From: Arenibaculum pallidiluteum
GTDB taxonomy: Bacteria > Pseudomonadota > Alphaproteobacteria > Azospirillales > Azospirillaceae
DNA length: 64,000 nt
Assembly: GCF_017355985.1 (NCBI RefSeq)
Contig: NZ_JAFIQU010000002.1
Location: forward strand, 434,001-498,000
Direction of reading: 5' to 3'
Both the position numbers and the translations under genes were made by a program. Below the pieces are notes generated by a model, which was not told the origin of the DNA, did no database searches, and saw only the letters and a list, made by a program, of their open reading frames with translations. The stretch's first letter is position 1. Each line of letters begins with the position of its first letter. Positions 1-9,842 of the stretch are shown here, piece by piece.

Positions 1-507
1 CTGGAGGTCCAGGAAATCGATGATCTCCTCGACGGCCCGGCGGTGCTCCAGCTCCTCGCGGCGCGCGCGGCTCAGCCAGTAGAGCGAGCCCGTCAGGAAG
101 TTGTTCCGCAGCAGGTGGTGGCGCCCGACCATGATGTTGTCGAGCACGGTCATGTGCCCGAACAGCGCCAGATTCTGGAAGGTGCGGCCGATTCCGATGG
201 TGGCACGCTGGTTCGGCGTCAGCGCGGTGATGTCGCGCCCCTTGTAGAAGACCGCCCCCTGCGTCGGCCGGTAGCGCCCGGAGATGCAGTTGACCATGGA
301 GGTCTTGCCGGCGCCGTTCGGGCCGATGATCGAGAACAGCTCGCCCGGCAGGATCGAGAACCCCACCTCGGTCAGCGCGCGCACGCCGCCGAAGCGGAGC
401 GAGACGTCCCGGGCCTCGAAGATGGGCGCCCCGGCCATGGGGGCCACGGGGTCGGTCGCCTGGGCGGGCGGGGATGCGCCAGGCCGCTTCACGGGCTCGC
501 CGGACAT
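1..507 (-). CDS. livG: Branched-chain amino acid ABC transporter ATP-binding protein, LivG-like (partial, N-terminal part)
   Basis: ATPase subunit of an ABC importer of the LivG type, which in this family powers uptake of leucine, isoleucine, valine or related small amides. Only the first 169 codons lie in the window; the gene runs off the left edge. After a proline-rich leader of about 28 residues the ABC fold begins (FEARDVSLRFGGV). The Walker A motif GPNGAGKT and the Q-loop region (GIGRTFQNLALF) are intact. The long insert after the Q-loop (LLRNNFLTGSLYWLSRA) is typical of LivG rather than LivF. The ATG at 507 is followed directly by the ABC fold and is preceded by a GGAGGAGA ribosome site. 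The gene is divergent from the IclR-synthetase chimera, which is the obvious candidate to regulate it. The family is clear; the substrate is inferred. Confidence 0.9.
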   Translation of the reverse strand, partial: MSGEPVKRPGASPPAQATDPVAPMAGAPIFEARDVSLRFGGVRALTEVGFSILPGELFSIIGPNGAGKTSMVNCISGRYRPTQGAVFYKGRDITALTPNQRATIGIGRTFQNLALFGHMTVLDNIMVGRHHLLRNNFLTGSLYWLSRARREELEHRRAVEEIIDFLDLQ

Positions 508-565
508 GTCTCCTCCGTTCCGTTTCGCCCGGCCTTCTGGGTGCCGGTGCCGATCCGACGACGGA

Positions 566-582
566 GTTCCACGATATGGAAC
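566..582. promoter_or_regulatory. Inverted repeat in the divergent livG/chimera region (candidate operator 1)
   Basis: GTTCCACGATATGGAAC has 6-bp arms (GTTCCA/TGGAAC) around 5 nt. It would lie about 20-35 nt downstream of the predicted livG transcription start, a repressor-like position. Its TCCA/TGGA half-sites recur in the palindrome at 685-699. Proposed, not proven, as an operator of the IclR-type chimera. Confidence 0.5.
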
Positions 583-606
583 CATCCGGGACGGCCGGCT
601 CGGAAA

Positions 607-636
607 ACTATAGCCACGCGTCGGGAATGTTTTCAA
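607..636 (-). promoter_or_regulatory. Predicted sigma70 promoter of the livG-like gene
   Basis: On the minus strand TTGAAA (636-631), an 18-nt spacer and TATAGT (612-607) form a strong housekeeping-type promoter about 100 nt upstream of the livG-like ATG. Predicted transcription starts near 600. A palindrome at 638-650 abuts the -35 box and another at 566-582 lies just downstream of the start site. This is read from sequence only. Confidence 0.6.
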
Positions 637-637
637 T

Positions 638-650
638 GCTGATAATCAGC
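638..650. promoter_or_regulatory. Inverted repeat next to the livG -35 box (candidate operator 2)
   Basis: GCTGATAATCAGC is a perfect 13-bp palindrome with 6-bp arms and a single central base. It lies immediately upstream of the predicted minus-strand -35 box, where an activator would bind. It also contains GATAAT, which could serve as a -10 hexamer toward the chimera gene, although I see no good -35 for that. Confidence 0.45.
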
Positions 651-684
651 GCTCGCAGTTTTCCTGCGTGACACGGCCAGGAAC

Positions 685-699
685 GTCCATATTATGGAC
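685..699. promoter_or_regulatory. Inverted repeat overlapping the chimera translation start (candidate operator 3)
   Basis: GTCCATATTATGGAC is a perfect palindrome with 7-bp arms and one central base. It ends 4 nt before the ATG at 704. This position suits autorepression and is one reason for preferring the ATG at 704 over the GTG at 668, which would place the palindrome inside the coding region. Confidence 0.5.
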
Positions 700-703
700 C
701 TTC

Positions 704-2440
704 ATGACGACCAGCAGCGCGACAGCCGCATCACCGGCCGGTGGGACCCAGAGCCTGGAAAGGGCCATCGCGCTTCTGCGCGCGGTCGCGGCCCGCGCGC
801 CCGACGGCGCCCGCCTCGTCGAGCTGATGGCCGCGGCCGGCCTGTCCAAGCCGACAGCGCACCGGCTGCTGACGGCGCTCGCCCGCGAGGGGCTCGTGCG
901 CCAGGACGAGCGCAGCCGACGCTATCATCTCGGCCCCGAGCTGGCCGCGCTGGGACTTATCGCCGCCTCGCCCGGCCCGGCGCCGGCTGGCGCCCCCGGC
1001 GAGGCCCGCCCGGATGCGCCCTCCTCGGCCTTCCTGCGCCCGGAATACCGCGGCGGCGCGATCGCCCTGGCGCAGCTGCTGTGCGACCGCCATGCCAGGG
1101 CCGGCGGAGCCCATCCTGCCCTTCTTCACGAGAGCGTCGCCGGGCAGACGACCGAGCTCAGCTTCGCGCGCCTCGCGCAGGATTCGGCGCGCTTCGCGAG
1201 CGTCCTGGCCGGACTCGGCGTCGGCCGCGGGGACCGGGTGGCGGTGCTGCTGCCCAAGGGGCCCGAACTGCTGATCGCGGCCCTCGCGATCTGGAGGCTC
1301 GGCGGGGTCTACACGCCGCTCTTCACGACCTACAGCCCGGCCGCCATCTCGTTCCGGCTGGCGGACAGCGGAGCCCGGGCCGTGGTCACCAACGGCTTCC
1401 TGAGCCGGAAGCTGCCGGCCGCACCGGACGCGCGCCCGCCGGCCGTGGTGACGGTCGAGGACGAGGAGGTGCTCGGCGAGAGCACCGATGCCGTCCTCTT
1501 CTGGTCGGCGCTGCACACCGCCGCGCCGGCCGAACACGTGGCGCGCTACGGCGAGGACGAGGCCTTCCTGCAGATCTACACCTCGGAGGCCGAGGCCAAG
1601 CCGCTGGGCGTCGGCGTCCCCGTCAAGGCACTCGCCGGCATCGAGCAGTACATGCGCGTCGGCCTCGACCTCCGCGACGACGACATCTACTGGAACATGG
1701 CCGATCCCGGCTGGGCCTACGGCGCGTATTACGGGCTGGTCGGCCCGCTGCTGCTGGGCCGCACCACGATCTTCTGCGACGGTCCCTACGACGTGCGGCA
1801 GGGCTACCGGATGCTGACGAAGTTCGGCGTCACCAACCTGACGGCAGCGCCCTCGCAGGTTCGGGCCTGGCACCGCGCGGGACCGCTCCAGGTCCCGCAC
1901 AAGCTGGCGCTGCGCATCATGTCCGTGGTGGGCGAGCCGCTGCCGCCCGAGCTGATCACCTGGGCGACCCAGACGCTGAAGGTTCCGCTGCTCGACCAGT
2001 ACGGCCAGCGCGAGACCGGAATCATCATCGTCAACCGCTACGGAATCGACAGGTCCGGGCGTGACGGGGCGCCGCAGCCCGATGCGGGATCGCTGGGCCG
2101 GCCCATGCCGGGCTACCGCATCGTGGTGCTCGACCAGGACGGGCGGGAGGCGCCGGTCGGCGGCGCCGGCGAGATCGCCATCGACACGGAGCGCTCGCCG
2201 CTGTTCTGGTTCGAGGCCTACAGCAACGACGCCGAGCTGACGGCACGCCGCTTCCGCCATGGCCCCCGCTACTATCTCACGGGCGACTGGGCGTTCATGG
2301 ACGCCGATGGGGCCATCCACTACCGCGGCCGCGTCTCCGATGCGGTTCTGATGCAGCAGAGCGGCGCCCCGGCCGAGACCCGCGGCGAGGCCGCGGGCGA
2401 GGTCCTCGGGGGCCGTGCCGCGGCCGGACAGGGCCGCTGA
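704..2440 (+). CDS. Chimeric protein: IclR-type helix-turn-helix fused to a degenerate AMP-binding acyl-CoA synthetase domain
   Basis: Residues about 16-80 match the IclR winged helix-turn-helix (QSLERAIALLRAV, then LSKPTAHRLLTALAREGLV and RYHLGPELAALG). Instead of an IclR effector domain the protein continues, after a linker of about 35 residues, into an acetyl-CoA-synthetase-like adenylating domain (about 115-555). Late motifs survive (YGQRETG near 433-439, TGDW near 526, GRVSD near 542). The phosphate-binding signature, normally YTSGTTGxPKG, is destroyed (YTSEAEAKPLG near 292). The C-terminal lid with the catalytic A10 lysine is missing, since the protein ends 32 residues after GRVSD in an Ala/Gly-rich tail. 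It therefore probably cannot adenylate and may sense a carboxylic acid, acyl-CoA or nucleotide. An upstream in-frame GTG at 668 would add 12 residues. It is divergent from livG, its probable target. The domains are seen; the sensor role is inferred. Confidence 0.75.
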   Translation: MTTSSATAASPAGGTQSLERAIALLRAVAARAPDGARLVELMAAAGLSKPTAHRLLTALAREGLVRQDERSRRYHLGPELAALGLIAASPGPAPAGAPGEARPDAPSSAFLRPEYRGGAIALAQLLCDRHARAGGAHPALLHESVAGQTTELSFARLAQDSARFASVLAGLGVGRGDRVAVLLPKGPELLIAALAIWRLGGVYTPLFTTYSPAAISFRLADSGARAVVTNGFLSRKLPAAPDARPPAVVTVEDEEVLGESTDAVLFWSALHTAAPAEHVARYGEDEAFLQIYTSEAEAKPLGVGVPVKALAGIEQYMRVGLDLRDDDIYWNMADPGWAYGAYYGLVGPLLLGRTTIFCDGPYDVRQGYRMLTKFGVTNLTAAPSQVRAWHRAGPLQVPHKLALRIMSVVGEPLPPELITWATQTLKVPLLDQYGQRETGIIIVNRYGIDRSGRDGAPQPDAGSLGRPMPGYRIVVLDQDGREAPVGGAGEIAIDTERSPLFWFEAYSNDAELTARRFRHGPRYYLTGDWAFMDADGAIHYRGRVSDAVLMQQSGAPAETRGEAAGEVLGGRAAAGQGR

Positions 2441-2537
2441 GCCGGCACCGGACCCAAGCATTTCCGCGGCTCCTGCGCCGCCCACACCCGCGCCCAGGCC
2501 TTCGCGGATCGGCACGCCCCCCCGCGCATGGGGGCAT

Positions 2538-2566
2538 TTGAACTCCACCCGATTCTGCGGTACAGG
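2538..2566 (+). promoter_or_regulatory. Predicted promoter of acnA
   Basis: TTGAAC (2538-2543), a 17-nt spacer and TACAGG (2561-2566) resemble a sigma70 promoter with a weak -10 box. It lies about 70 nt upstream of the acnA GTG start, in the 194-nt gap after the chimera gene, so acnA is probably transcribed on its own. Confidence 0.4.
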
Positions 2567-2634
2567 ACGGGCCGCAGAAGGTAGGTCGCCTGCCGACCAG
2601 AACCTCCGCCCTACAGAAGACTGGGGGAACCACA

Positions 2635-5337
<2,703 letters not shown>

Positions 5338-5348
5338 CGGCCCTTCCG

Positions 5349-5369
5349 GGGCCCCGCAAGGGGCCCCTT
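5349..5369 (+). terminator. GC-rich hairpin after acnA
   Basis: GGGGCCCC GCAA GGGGCCCC forms an 8-bp GC-only stem with a four-base loop just after the acnA stop. It lacks a T tract of its own but sits directly before the canonical terminator at 5377-5406. Confidence 0.6.
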
Positions 5370-5376
5370 CCTGCCC

Positions 5377-5406
5377 GCCCCGCCGGTCCTGCCGGCGGGG
5401 CTTTTT
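5377..5406 (+). terminator. Rho-independent terminator of acnA
   Basis: GCCCCGCCGG, a TCCT loop and CCGGCGGGGC form a near-perfect stem followed at once by TTTTT. It is the classic terminator of acnA. Its right arm, T tract and 3' flank are duplicated immediately downstream. Confidence 0.85.
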
Positions 5407-5457
5407 CATGCCCGGGCCGCGGGTCCTGCCGGCGGGGCTTTTTCATGCCCGGGCCGC
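5385..5457. repeat. Tandem duplication of a 36-bp terminator segment (37-bp period)
   Basis: The 36 bases at 5385-5420 recur identically at 5422-5457 with one G between them. The unit holds the loop, the right arm of the terminator stem, the T5 tract and CATGCCCGGGCCGC. The second copy lacks the full left arm, so it probably folds less well. This is a local tandem duplication that partly doubles the terminator. Confidence 0.9.
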
Positions 5458-5489
5458 CGGCGCGGGCCTTCATCCCACGGCCCCCCGCC

Positions 5490-6416
5490 CTATGGGGCCT
5501 CGCGATCGAGCTCGGGATCGCGGGTCTCGCGGCAGAGTTCCAGGAACCGCCGCAGCGGCGCGGCGAGCGGCGCATCCTTGCGGGTCGCGATCAGCAGGCG
5601 CCGCTGGGCCCAGGCATCGCCCAGCGGCGCCGCGACCAGGTCGGTTCCCGCCAGCAGGTGAAGGCTGGTGCGGCGCAGGAAGCCGATGCCGAAGCCTGCC
5701 TCGACCATGCGGACCAGGGCGGGGAAGCTGTCGACCCGCACCCGCTCGCCCAGGGACCGGCCCAGCTTGCGCGCGGCCTCGTTGATCAGCCGGTCGAGCG
5801 CGCCGGTCTGCCGCACCCCGACGACCTCGTGGACCGTGGCCTCGGCGAAGGGGATCTCGCCGCCCTCGGCGATGCGCGCGGCCAGCGGATGGCCCGGCGG
5901 CGCGATCACCCAGACCCGGTCGGCCTCGAAGGGCTCCACCGCAAAGGCAGCGAAGTCGTAGTAGTCGGCGACGATCGCCACGTCGGCGCGCGCGTCCTCG
6001 AGCACGCTGAGCGCCGCCGCCGCGGTCATCTCCTGGATCTGCAGGCTGACCGTCGGCTGCTCGCGCGCGAAGAGCGCCAGCAGCTCGGGCAGGCGCCCGG
6101 ACAGGGCCGAGCTGGTCGAGGCGAGCCGCAGGGACCCGCGCCGCCCCGTCGCATGGTCGGCCATGACGACGTCCAGGTCCTCGACCTGCCTCAGGATCGC
6201 ACGGCAGCCGTCGGCATAGGCCTGCCCCGCATCGGTCAGGCGCACGCCCTGGGGCGTGCGGTCGAACAGCGAGACGCCGAGGCGCGCCTCCAGGTCCGCG
6301 ATGCGGCGGCTGACGGCCGATGGCGCGATGCTCTCCCGCTCCGCCGCCCGGGCGATCGACCCGTCCCGAGCCAGGGCAAGGACCAGCCTCGCCGTCACCA
6401 CATCGAACTGCGCCAT
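5490..6416 (-). CDS. LysR family transcriptional regulator
   Basis: A 308-residue LysR-type DNA-binding regulator. The N-terminal winged helix-turn-helix is clear (SIARAAERESIAPSAVSRRI, then LGVSLFDRTPQGVRLTDAG). A periplasmic-binding-protein-like effector domain follows from about residue 90 (GSLRLASTSSALSGRLPELL). I chose the ATG at 6416 because MAQFDVVTARL is the usual LysR opening; an upstream TTG at 6440 would add eight Gly/Arg-rich residues. There is no divergent partner, as the AraC-type gene upstream is on the same strand, so its target cannot be read from context. Confidence 0.9.
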   Translation of the reverse strand: MAQFDVVTARLVLALARDGSIARAAERESIAPSAVSRRIADLEARLGVSLFDRTPQGVRLTDAGQAYADGCRAILRQVEDLDVVMADHATGRRGSLRLASTSSALSGRLPELLALFAREQPTVSLQIQEMTAAAALSVLEDARADVAIVADYYDFAAFAVEPFEADRVWVIAPPGHPLAARIAEGGEIPFAEATVHEVVGVRQTGALDRLINEAARKLGRSLGERVRVDSFPALVRMVEAGFGIGFLRRTSLHLLAGTDLVAAPLGDAWAQRRLLIATRKDAPLAAPLRRFLELCRETRDPELDREAP

Positions 6417-6476
6417 GCCACCCCGCCCGCCTGGCCGCAACCTAGCGCGTCCGGCGTGCCGGGACGAGGCCCCTCT

Positions 6477-7379
6477 TCAGACCGCCCGAGGCGCGGTCCC
6501 GGCCAGGGGCAGGTGGATCTCGGTAAGCCAGTCCGCGGGCGGCAGGCTGCGCGGGCTGTTCAGGTAGACCTCGAAGCAGGGCCGGTCGGCCGCCTCCTCA
6601 CCGCTGCCGGGCAGCCAGTCCTGGTACAGCCAGCGATAGGCGCGCTCCAGCTCGGCATAGGGGCCGCGGTGGAGAATCACGGCATGGCGCCCGCCATCCA
6701 GGGTCAGCAGGCGGATGGGGCCGTCGTCCGCGCACTCCGCGGCGACGGCGGCCTCCGCGGCCGCGTCGAGCGTCACGCCGGCATCCGAACGCAACGCCGC
6801 CGCCGGCACCGATCCGGGATCGTCGTGGTAGATGCCGACCATCCGCGCATCGCCGCGCGTGATATTCCGGGCCTCGGCCCAGGCGCCGAGGCGGTCGAAG
6901 CAGGGTCCGATCCCGATATAGGGACCGACATGGCGGATGGCGGCCAGGCGCAGCGGCGCCATCTCGCGGAACTCGACGCGGTACATGGGGTGGATCTCCT
7001 GTCCATGGAGGACGGCCAGCCTTCGGCGCTGGCGGTAGGCCGCGGGCGGAACGCCGTAGGCCGAGCGGAAGGCGCGGGTGAAGGCGACGGTGTCGCCGTA
7101 GCCGGCCCCCCTGGCGATCTCGCCGACGGGTTCCGCGCCGTCGACCAGCGCCTTGGCCGCACGGTTCAGGCGCAGCCGGCGCACTGTCTCGGCTGCCGTC
7201 TCGCCGGCGAGGTAGCGGTAGATGCGGTGGAAGTGGCAGGGCGAGAAGCAGGCCACGGCGGCAAGCCTCTCCAGGTCCAGCGGTGCGTCCAGATGCGCGG
7301 CGATATGGGCGATCGCGCGCTCGACCCTCCGGGCATAGTCGATACGGGTCGCATGGCGTGTCGTGATCCGGCTTCTCAC
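6477..7379 (-). CDS. AraC family regulator with C-terminal GyrI-like effector domain
   Basis: About 300 residues in two parts. An N-terminal AraC/XylS double helix-turn-helix (about 10-110; FSPCHFHRIYRYLAGETAAE, then GYGDTVAFTRAFRSAYGVPP) is joined to a C-terminal GyrI-like small-molecule-binding domain (about 130-300; MAPLRLAAIRHVGPYIGIG). This is the Rob/BmrR-type layout, in which the GyrI-like part binds amphipathic or toxic ligands. I chose the GTG at 7379 because AGGGGG lies 6-7 nt upstream; longer starts at 7481/7484 add a low-complexity Arg/Ala stretch. It is divergent from the small membrane protein at 7507, a possible target. Confidence 0.85.
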   Translation of the reverse strand: MRSRITTRHATRIDYARRVERAIAHIAAHLDAPLDLERLAAVACFSPCHFHRIYRYLAGETAAETVRRLRLNRAAKALVDGAEPVGEIARGAGYGDTVAFTRAFRSAYGVPPAAYRQRRRLAVLHGQEIHPMYRVEFREMAPLRLAAIRHVGPYIGIGPCFDRLGAWAEARNITRGDARMVGIYHDDPGSVPAAALRSDAGVTLDAAAEAAVAAECADDGPIRLLTLDGGRHAVILHRGPYAELERAYRWLYQDWLPGSGEEAADRPCFEVYLNSPRSLPPADWLTEIHLPLAGTAPRAV

Positions 7380-7506
7380 CGCGGGCCCCCTGCGAAACGG
7401 ACCTGATCCTAGCCCGGCCGGCCTTGATCGCGCTTGCGCAACCTCGCGCGCCCTGGCGCTACGGGCGCCGAGCCCCCACATCACCTCCGCCCAGCAGGAG
7501 GACCCC

Positions 7507-7815
7507 TTGGCGTATACGGATCATGACGCGGTGATAGACGGGCTGTTCCGGCGGCTCGAGCGCCGGCTGCCCCGGAGCTTCTCGGGCCGGCTCCGCTGGC
7601 TTCGTGGCCGCCGCGGCACGCGCGTGCGGGTGCCGGCGGCCGTGCTGCTGATGGCGGGCGGCGTCCTCGGCTTCCTGCCGATCCTGGGCTTCTGGATGCT
7701 GCCGCTCGGCGTCCTGCTGCTCGCGCTCGACCTGCCGGTCCTGCGGCCGCCGATCGCCGCCCTGGCGCGCTGGTTCGAGGGGCGCCGGGAACGGCGCCGC
7801 TGGACCGACGCCTGA
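7507..7815 (+). CDS. Small membrane protein, PGPGW-like
   Basis: About 102 residues. A charged N-terminal part (about 40 residues, Arg-rich) is followed by one long or two closely spaced membrane segments (VPAAVLLMAGGVLGFLPIL and FWMLPLGVLLLALDLP) and a basic tail. The pattern resembles small proteins of the putative transmembrane PGPGW family, though the exact PGPGW string is absent. I chose the TTG at 7507 because an AGGAGG ribosome site sits just upstream; longer readings lack one. Function is unknown. Confidence 0.65.
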   Translation: MAYTDHDAVIDGLFRRLERRLPRSFSGRLRWLRGRRGTRVRVPAAVLLMAGGVLGFLPILGFWMLPLGVLLLALDLPVLRPPIAALARWFEGRRERRRWTDA

Positions 7816-7833
7816 TCCCGGCTCAGGCGCTCC

Positions 7834-8043
7834 TCAGCCGTCCTTGCCGGCGTCCCCGGTTTCCACCTTTCCGGACTCCACGTTCTCGGCGCCCTTGCGG
7901 GTGCCGCCGAAGGCTTCGTTGCCCTCCTTCTCGTTCTGGGGACGCTCCTCGTGGTTCCAGGTGTGCTGCTGCCCGCGGATCGTGGCGACAGGGATATCCT
8001 CGTCGGCGCGGGTCGGGCCGGGGTTCTCGGGCGTGCGGGACAT
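7834..8043 (-). CDS. Small acidic hydrophilic protein of unknown function
   Basis: 69 residues, very polar (many Glu, Lys, Asn, Gly and Pro), with no predicted membrane segment, no cysteine and no recognised domain. It is probably disordered. The ATG at 8043 has a strong AGGAGGAG site. About 33 nt upstream, GGAAC and GGTT are separated by 17 nt, which is one base off the alphaproteobacterial EcfG stress promoter. With the hydrophilin-like composition this hints at a stress protein, but that is inference. Confidence 0.6.
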   Translation of the reverse strand: MSRTPENPGPTRADEDIPVATIRGQQHTWNHEERPQNEKEGNEAFGGTRKGAENVESGKVETGDAGKDG

Positions 8044-8155
8044 GCCGCTCCTCCTGCGAAGGGTTCGCCCGGTCAACCGCGCGCCGGGCGCCGGGGTTCC
8101 CGAGGCGGTGCCGGCGGGCGGCGCATGTCCGCGGGAGCGATCGGCGAGGAACGGG

Positions 8156-8629
8156 TCAGCGCGGGATCCGCGGCGCCAGCTCGGCCACGACGGCACGGTA
8201 GATGTCGCGCTTGAAGGGAACGATCAGCTCGACCGTCTCCTCCGGGCGGACCCAGCGCCAGGCGTCGAACTCGGGATGGGCGGTGGCCAGGTTCACGTCG
8301 GCATCGCGGCCCGTGAAGCGGCAGAGCACCCATTTTTGCTCCTGCCCTCGCCAGCGGCCGCCCCAGACCTTGCCGAGCAGGTCGGGCGGCAGGTCGTAGC
8401 GCAGCCAGCCCTGGGTTTCGGCCAGGATCTCGGCCCTGGCGGTTCCGATCTCCTCCTCCAGCTCGCGCAGCGCGGCCTGGCCGGGGGTCTCGCCGGGGTC
8501 GATGCCGCCCTGCGGCATCTGCCAGGCCTCCGGCGTATCCTTGCGCCGGCCCACGAAGACGAGCCCCTCGTCATTGGCAAGCATGATGCCGACGCAGGGG
8601 CGGTAGGGAAGATCGGCGGCTTTGGTCAT
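8156..8629 (-). CDS. rppH: RNA pyrophosphohydrolase (Nudix)
   Basis: Removes pyrophosphate from the 5' triphosphate end of RNA, starting RNase-dependent mRNA decay, or hydrolyses dinucleoside polyphosphates as in the IalA relatives. 157 residues. The opening ([21 protein letters not shown]), the Trp/Gln-rich strand ([14 protein letters not shown]) and the complete Nudix box (GX5EX7REUXEEXGU, residues about 41-63) are present. The ending [17 protein letters not shown] is typical of RppH. It is the last gene of the minus-strand core cluster, 36 nt after the deacetylase gene. Confidence 0.95.
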   Translation of the reverse strand: MTKAADLPYRPCVGIMLANDEGLVFVGRRKDTPEAWQMPQGGIDPGETPGQAALRELEEEIGTARAEILAETQGWLRYDLPPDLLGKVWGGRWRGQEQKWVLCRFTGRDADVNLATAHPEFDAWRWVRPEETVELIVPFKRDIYRAVVAELAPRIPR

Positions 8630-8665
8630 CGGCCTCTCATCGCGTCTTGCGCTACGCCGTGCGGG

Positions 8666-9826
8666 TCAGCGGTCCGCCTGGCGGTTCACCACGGCGCTGA
8701 CCGGCGCTAGGACGAAGCCCTTGTCCCGAAGCGTCGGAATCCAGGCCGCCAGCCGCTGGAGCGTCAGCGGATAGGCGCCGACGATCCCGACCGCGGCGGT
8801 GCGGCGCTTGGCGATCTCCTCCAGGGCGCCCAGTTCGGCGTCGATCGCGGCGGCGCTCGGTACGGCGTCCAGGAAGCCGTCGCCCAGGGCGCGCGGAATT
8901 CCGAGCTCGGTCGCCTGGCGCGCCAGAAGGCTGCGCGAGGTCACACGGCCGTCGAGGACAAGCAGCCCCCGCTGCCCGATCTCGCGCGAGACCGGCAGCA
9001 GCGCGTCGCGCTGCCCCGTGAAGCGCGACCCGGTCAGGCTGGTGACGCCCACATAGCCGGTGGCCCGCGACAGGGCCCAGAGCAGGCGCTCGCGGTTCTG
9101 GTCCGCCCCGATCCCGGTCAGCAGCGTGTTGGGCCCGGGATCGTCGGCGGGATAGCCCTGCGGTTCCATGGGCAGGTCCAGCAGGACCTCGTGGCCGTCG
9201 GCGCGGGCCTTCTCGACGCCTGCCTGGATCCCGGGGGCCGCCGCCGGGAAGGCCATGGTCACGGCCCCCGGAAGCTGCCGGATCGCGGCCTCCGTGGCGG
9301 TGGCGGAGACGCCCATGTCCGCGACCACCAGCACGATGCGCGGTCGTGGATCGTCCTGCACGAAGGGCCGCGCATAGGCCTGCCACGGCCTCCGCCCGTC
9401 CTCGGCGACCCGCGGCAGCGGTCCCGCCGGCCCCTGCTCGACCAGCCCATCCGCGGGCGCGGCAAGCAGCGGCACCTGCGCATCGGGCAGGTTGATGTCG
9501 GCCAGCGACGGCTTGGGCGGGGGCGGCCGGCGCTCCTGGACGGGCACCACCACATGCGGCCCTTCGAGCTCCACCGTCTCGCCGGTGGATTCGGCCGCGG
9601 AATCGGCGCCGTCACCGGCCGAGAAGACGTACCACAGCACGCCGGCCCCGATCACGACGGCCGCAGCGAAGCCGAGGATCAGCGCTATCCGGGCCTTTCC
9701 GCTCGGCGGCTCGTCGAGCTCCACCGCCGCCTCGGCCGTGCGGCCGCCGCGCCAGCGGAGCGGGAGCAGGCGGCGCAGGCCGCCCCCCGCTCTCCGGCGC
9801 CCCCCGGCGCCCACGGCCGCAGCCAT
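8666..9826 (-). CDS. Divergent polysaccharide deacetylase family protein (YibQ-like)
   Basis: 386 residues. A basic cytoplasmic N-terminus is followed by one membrane anchor (about 48-68, ALILGFAAAVVIGAGVLWYV), a proline-rich linker and a periplasmic divergent polysaccharide deacetylase domain (about 145-380). Landmarks are RIVLVVADMGVS, EVLLDLPMEPQGYP, the NTLLTG stretch and AYPLTLQRLAAW. The catalytic role of this family is not established; in other bacteria it travels with envC and ctpA, as here, which suggests a peptidoglycan or division role. It lies 16 nt after ctpA and is probably co-transcribed with it. Confidence 0.85.
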   Translation of the reverse strand: MAAAVGAGGRRRAGGGLRRLLPLRWRGGRTAEAAVELDEPPSGKARIALILGFAAAVVIGAGVLWYVFSAGDGADSAAESTGETVELEGPHVVVPVQERRPPPPKPSLADINLPDAQVPLLAAPADGLVEQGPAGPLPRVAEDGRRPWQAYARPFVQDDPRPRIVLVVADMGVSATATEAAIRQLPGAVTMAFPAAAPGIQAGVEKARADGHEVLLDLPMEPQGYPADDPGPNTLLTGIGADQNRERLLWALSRATGYVGVTSLTGSRFTGQRDALLPVSREIGQRGLLVLDGRVTSRSLLARQATELGIPRALGDGFLDAVPSAAAIDAELGALEEIAKRRTAAVGIVGAYPLTLQRLAAWIPTLRDKGFVLAPVSAVVNRQADR

Positions 9827-9842
9827 GCTCCCCCCGGTCCGG

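Noticed and set aside
668..703. GTG at 668 as the start of the IclR-synthetase chimera
   Set aside because: The ATG at 704 begins a normal IclR N-terminus and leaves the palindrome at 685-699 in the regulatory region. The longer form is kept only as an alternative.
8075..8100. EcfG-type promoter upstream of the small acidic protein gene
   Set aside because: GGAAC-N17-GGTT lacks the C of CGTT and lies in a GC-rich inverted repeat, so a chance match is likely. It is mentioned only as a hint.
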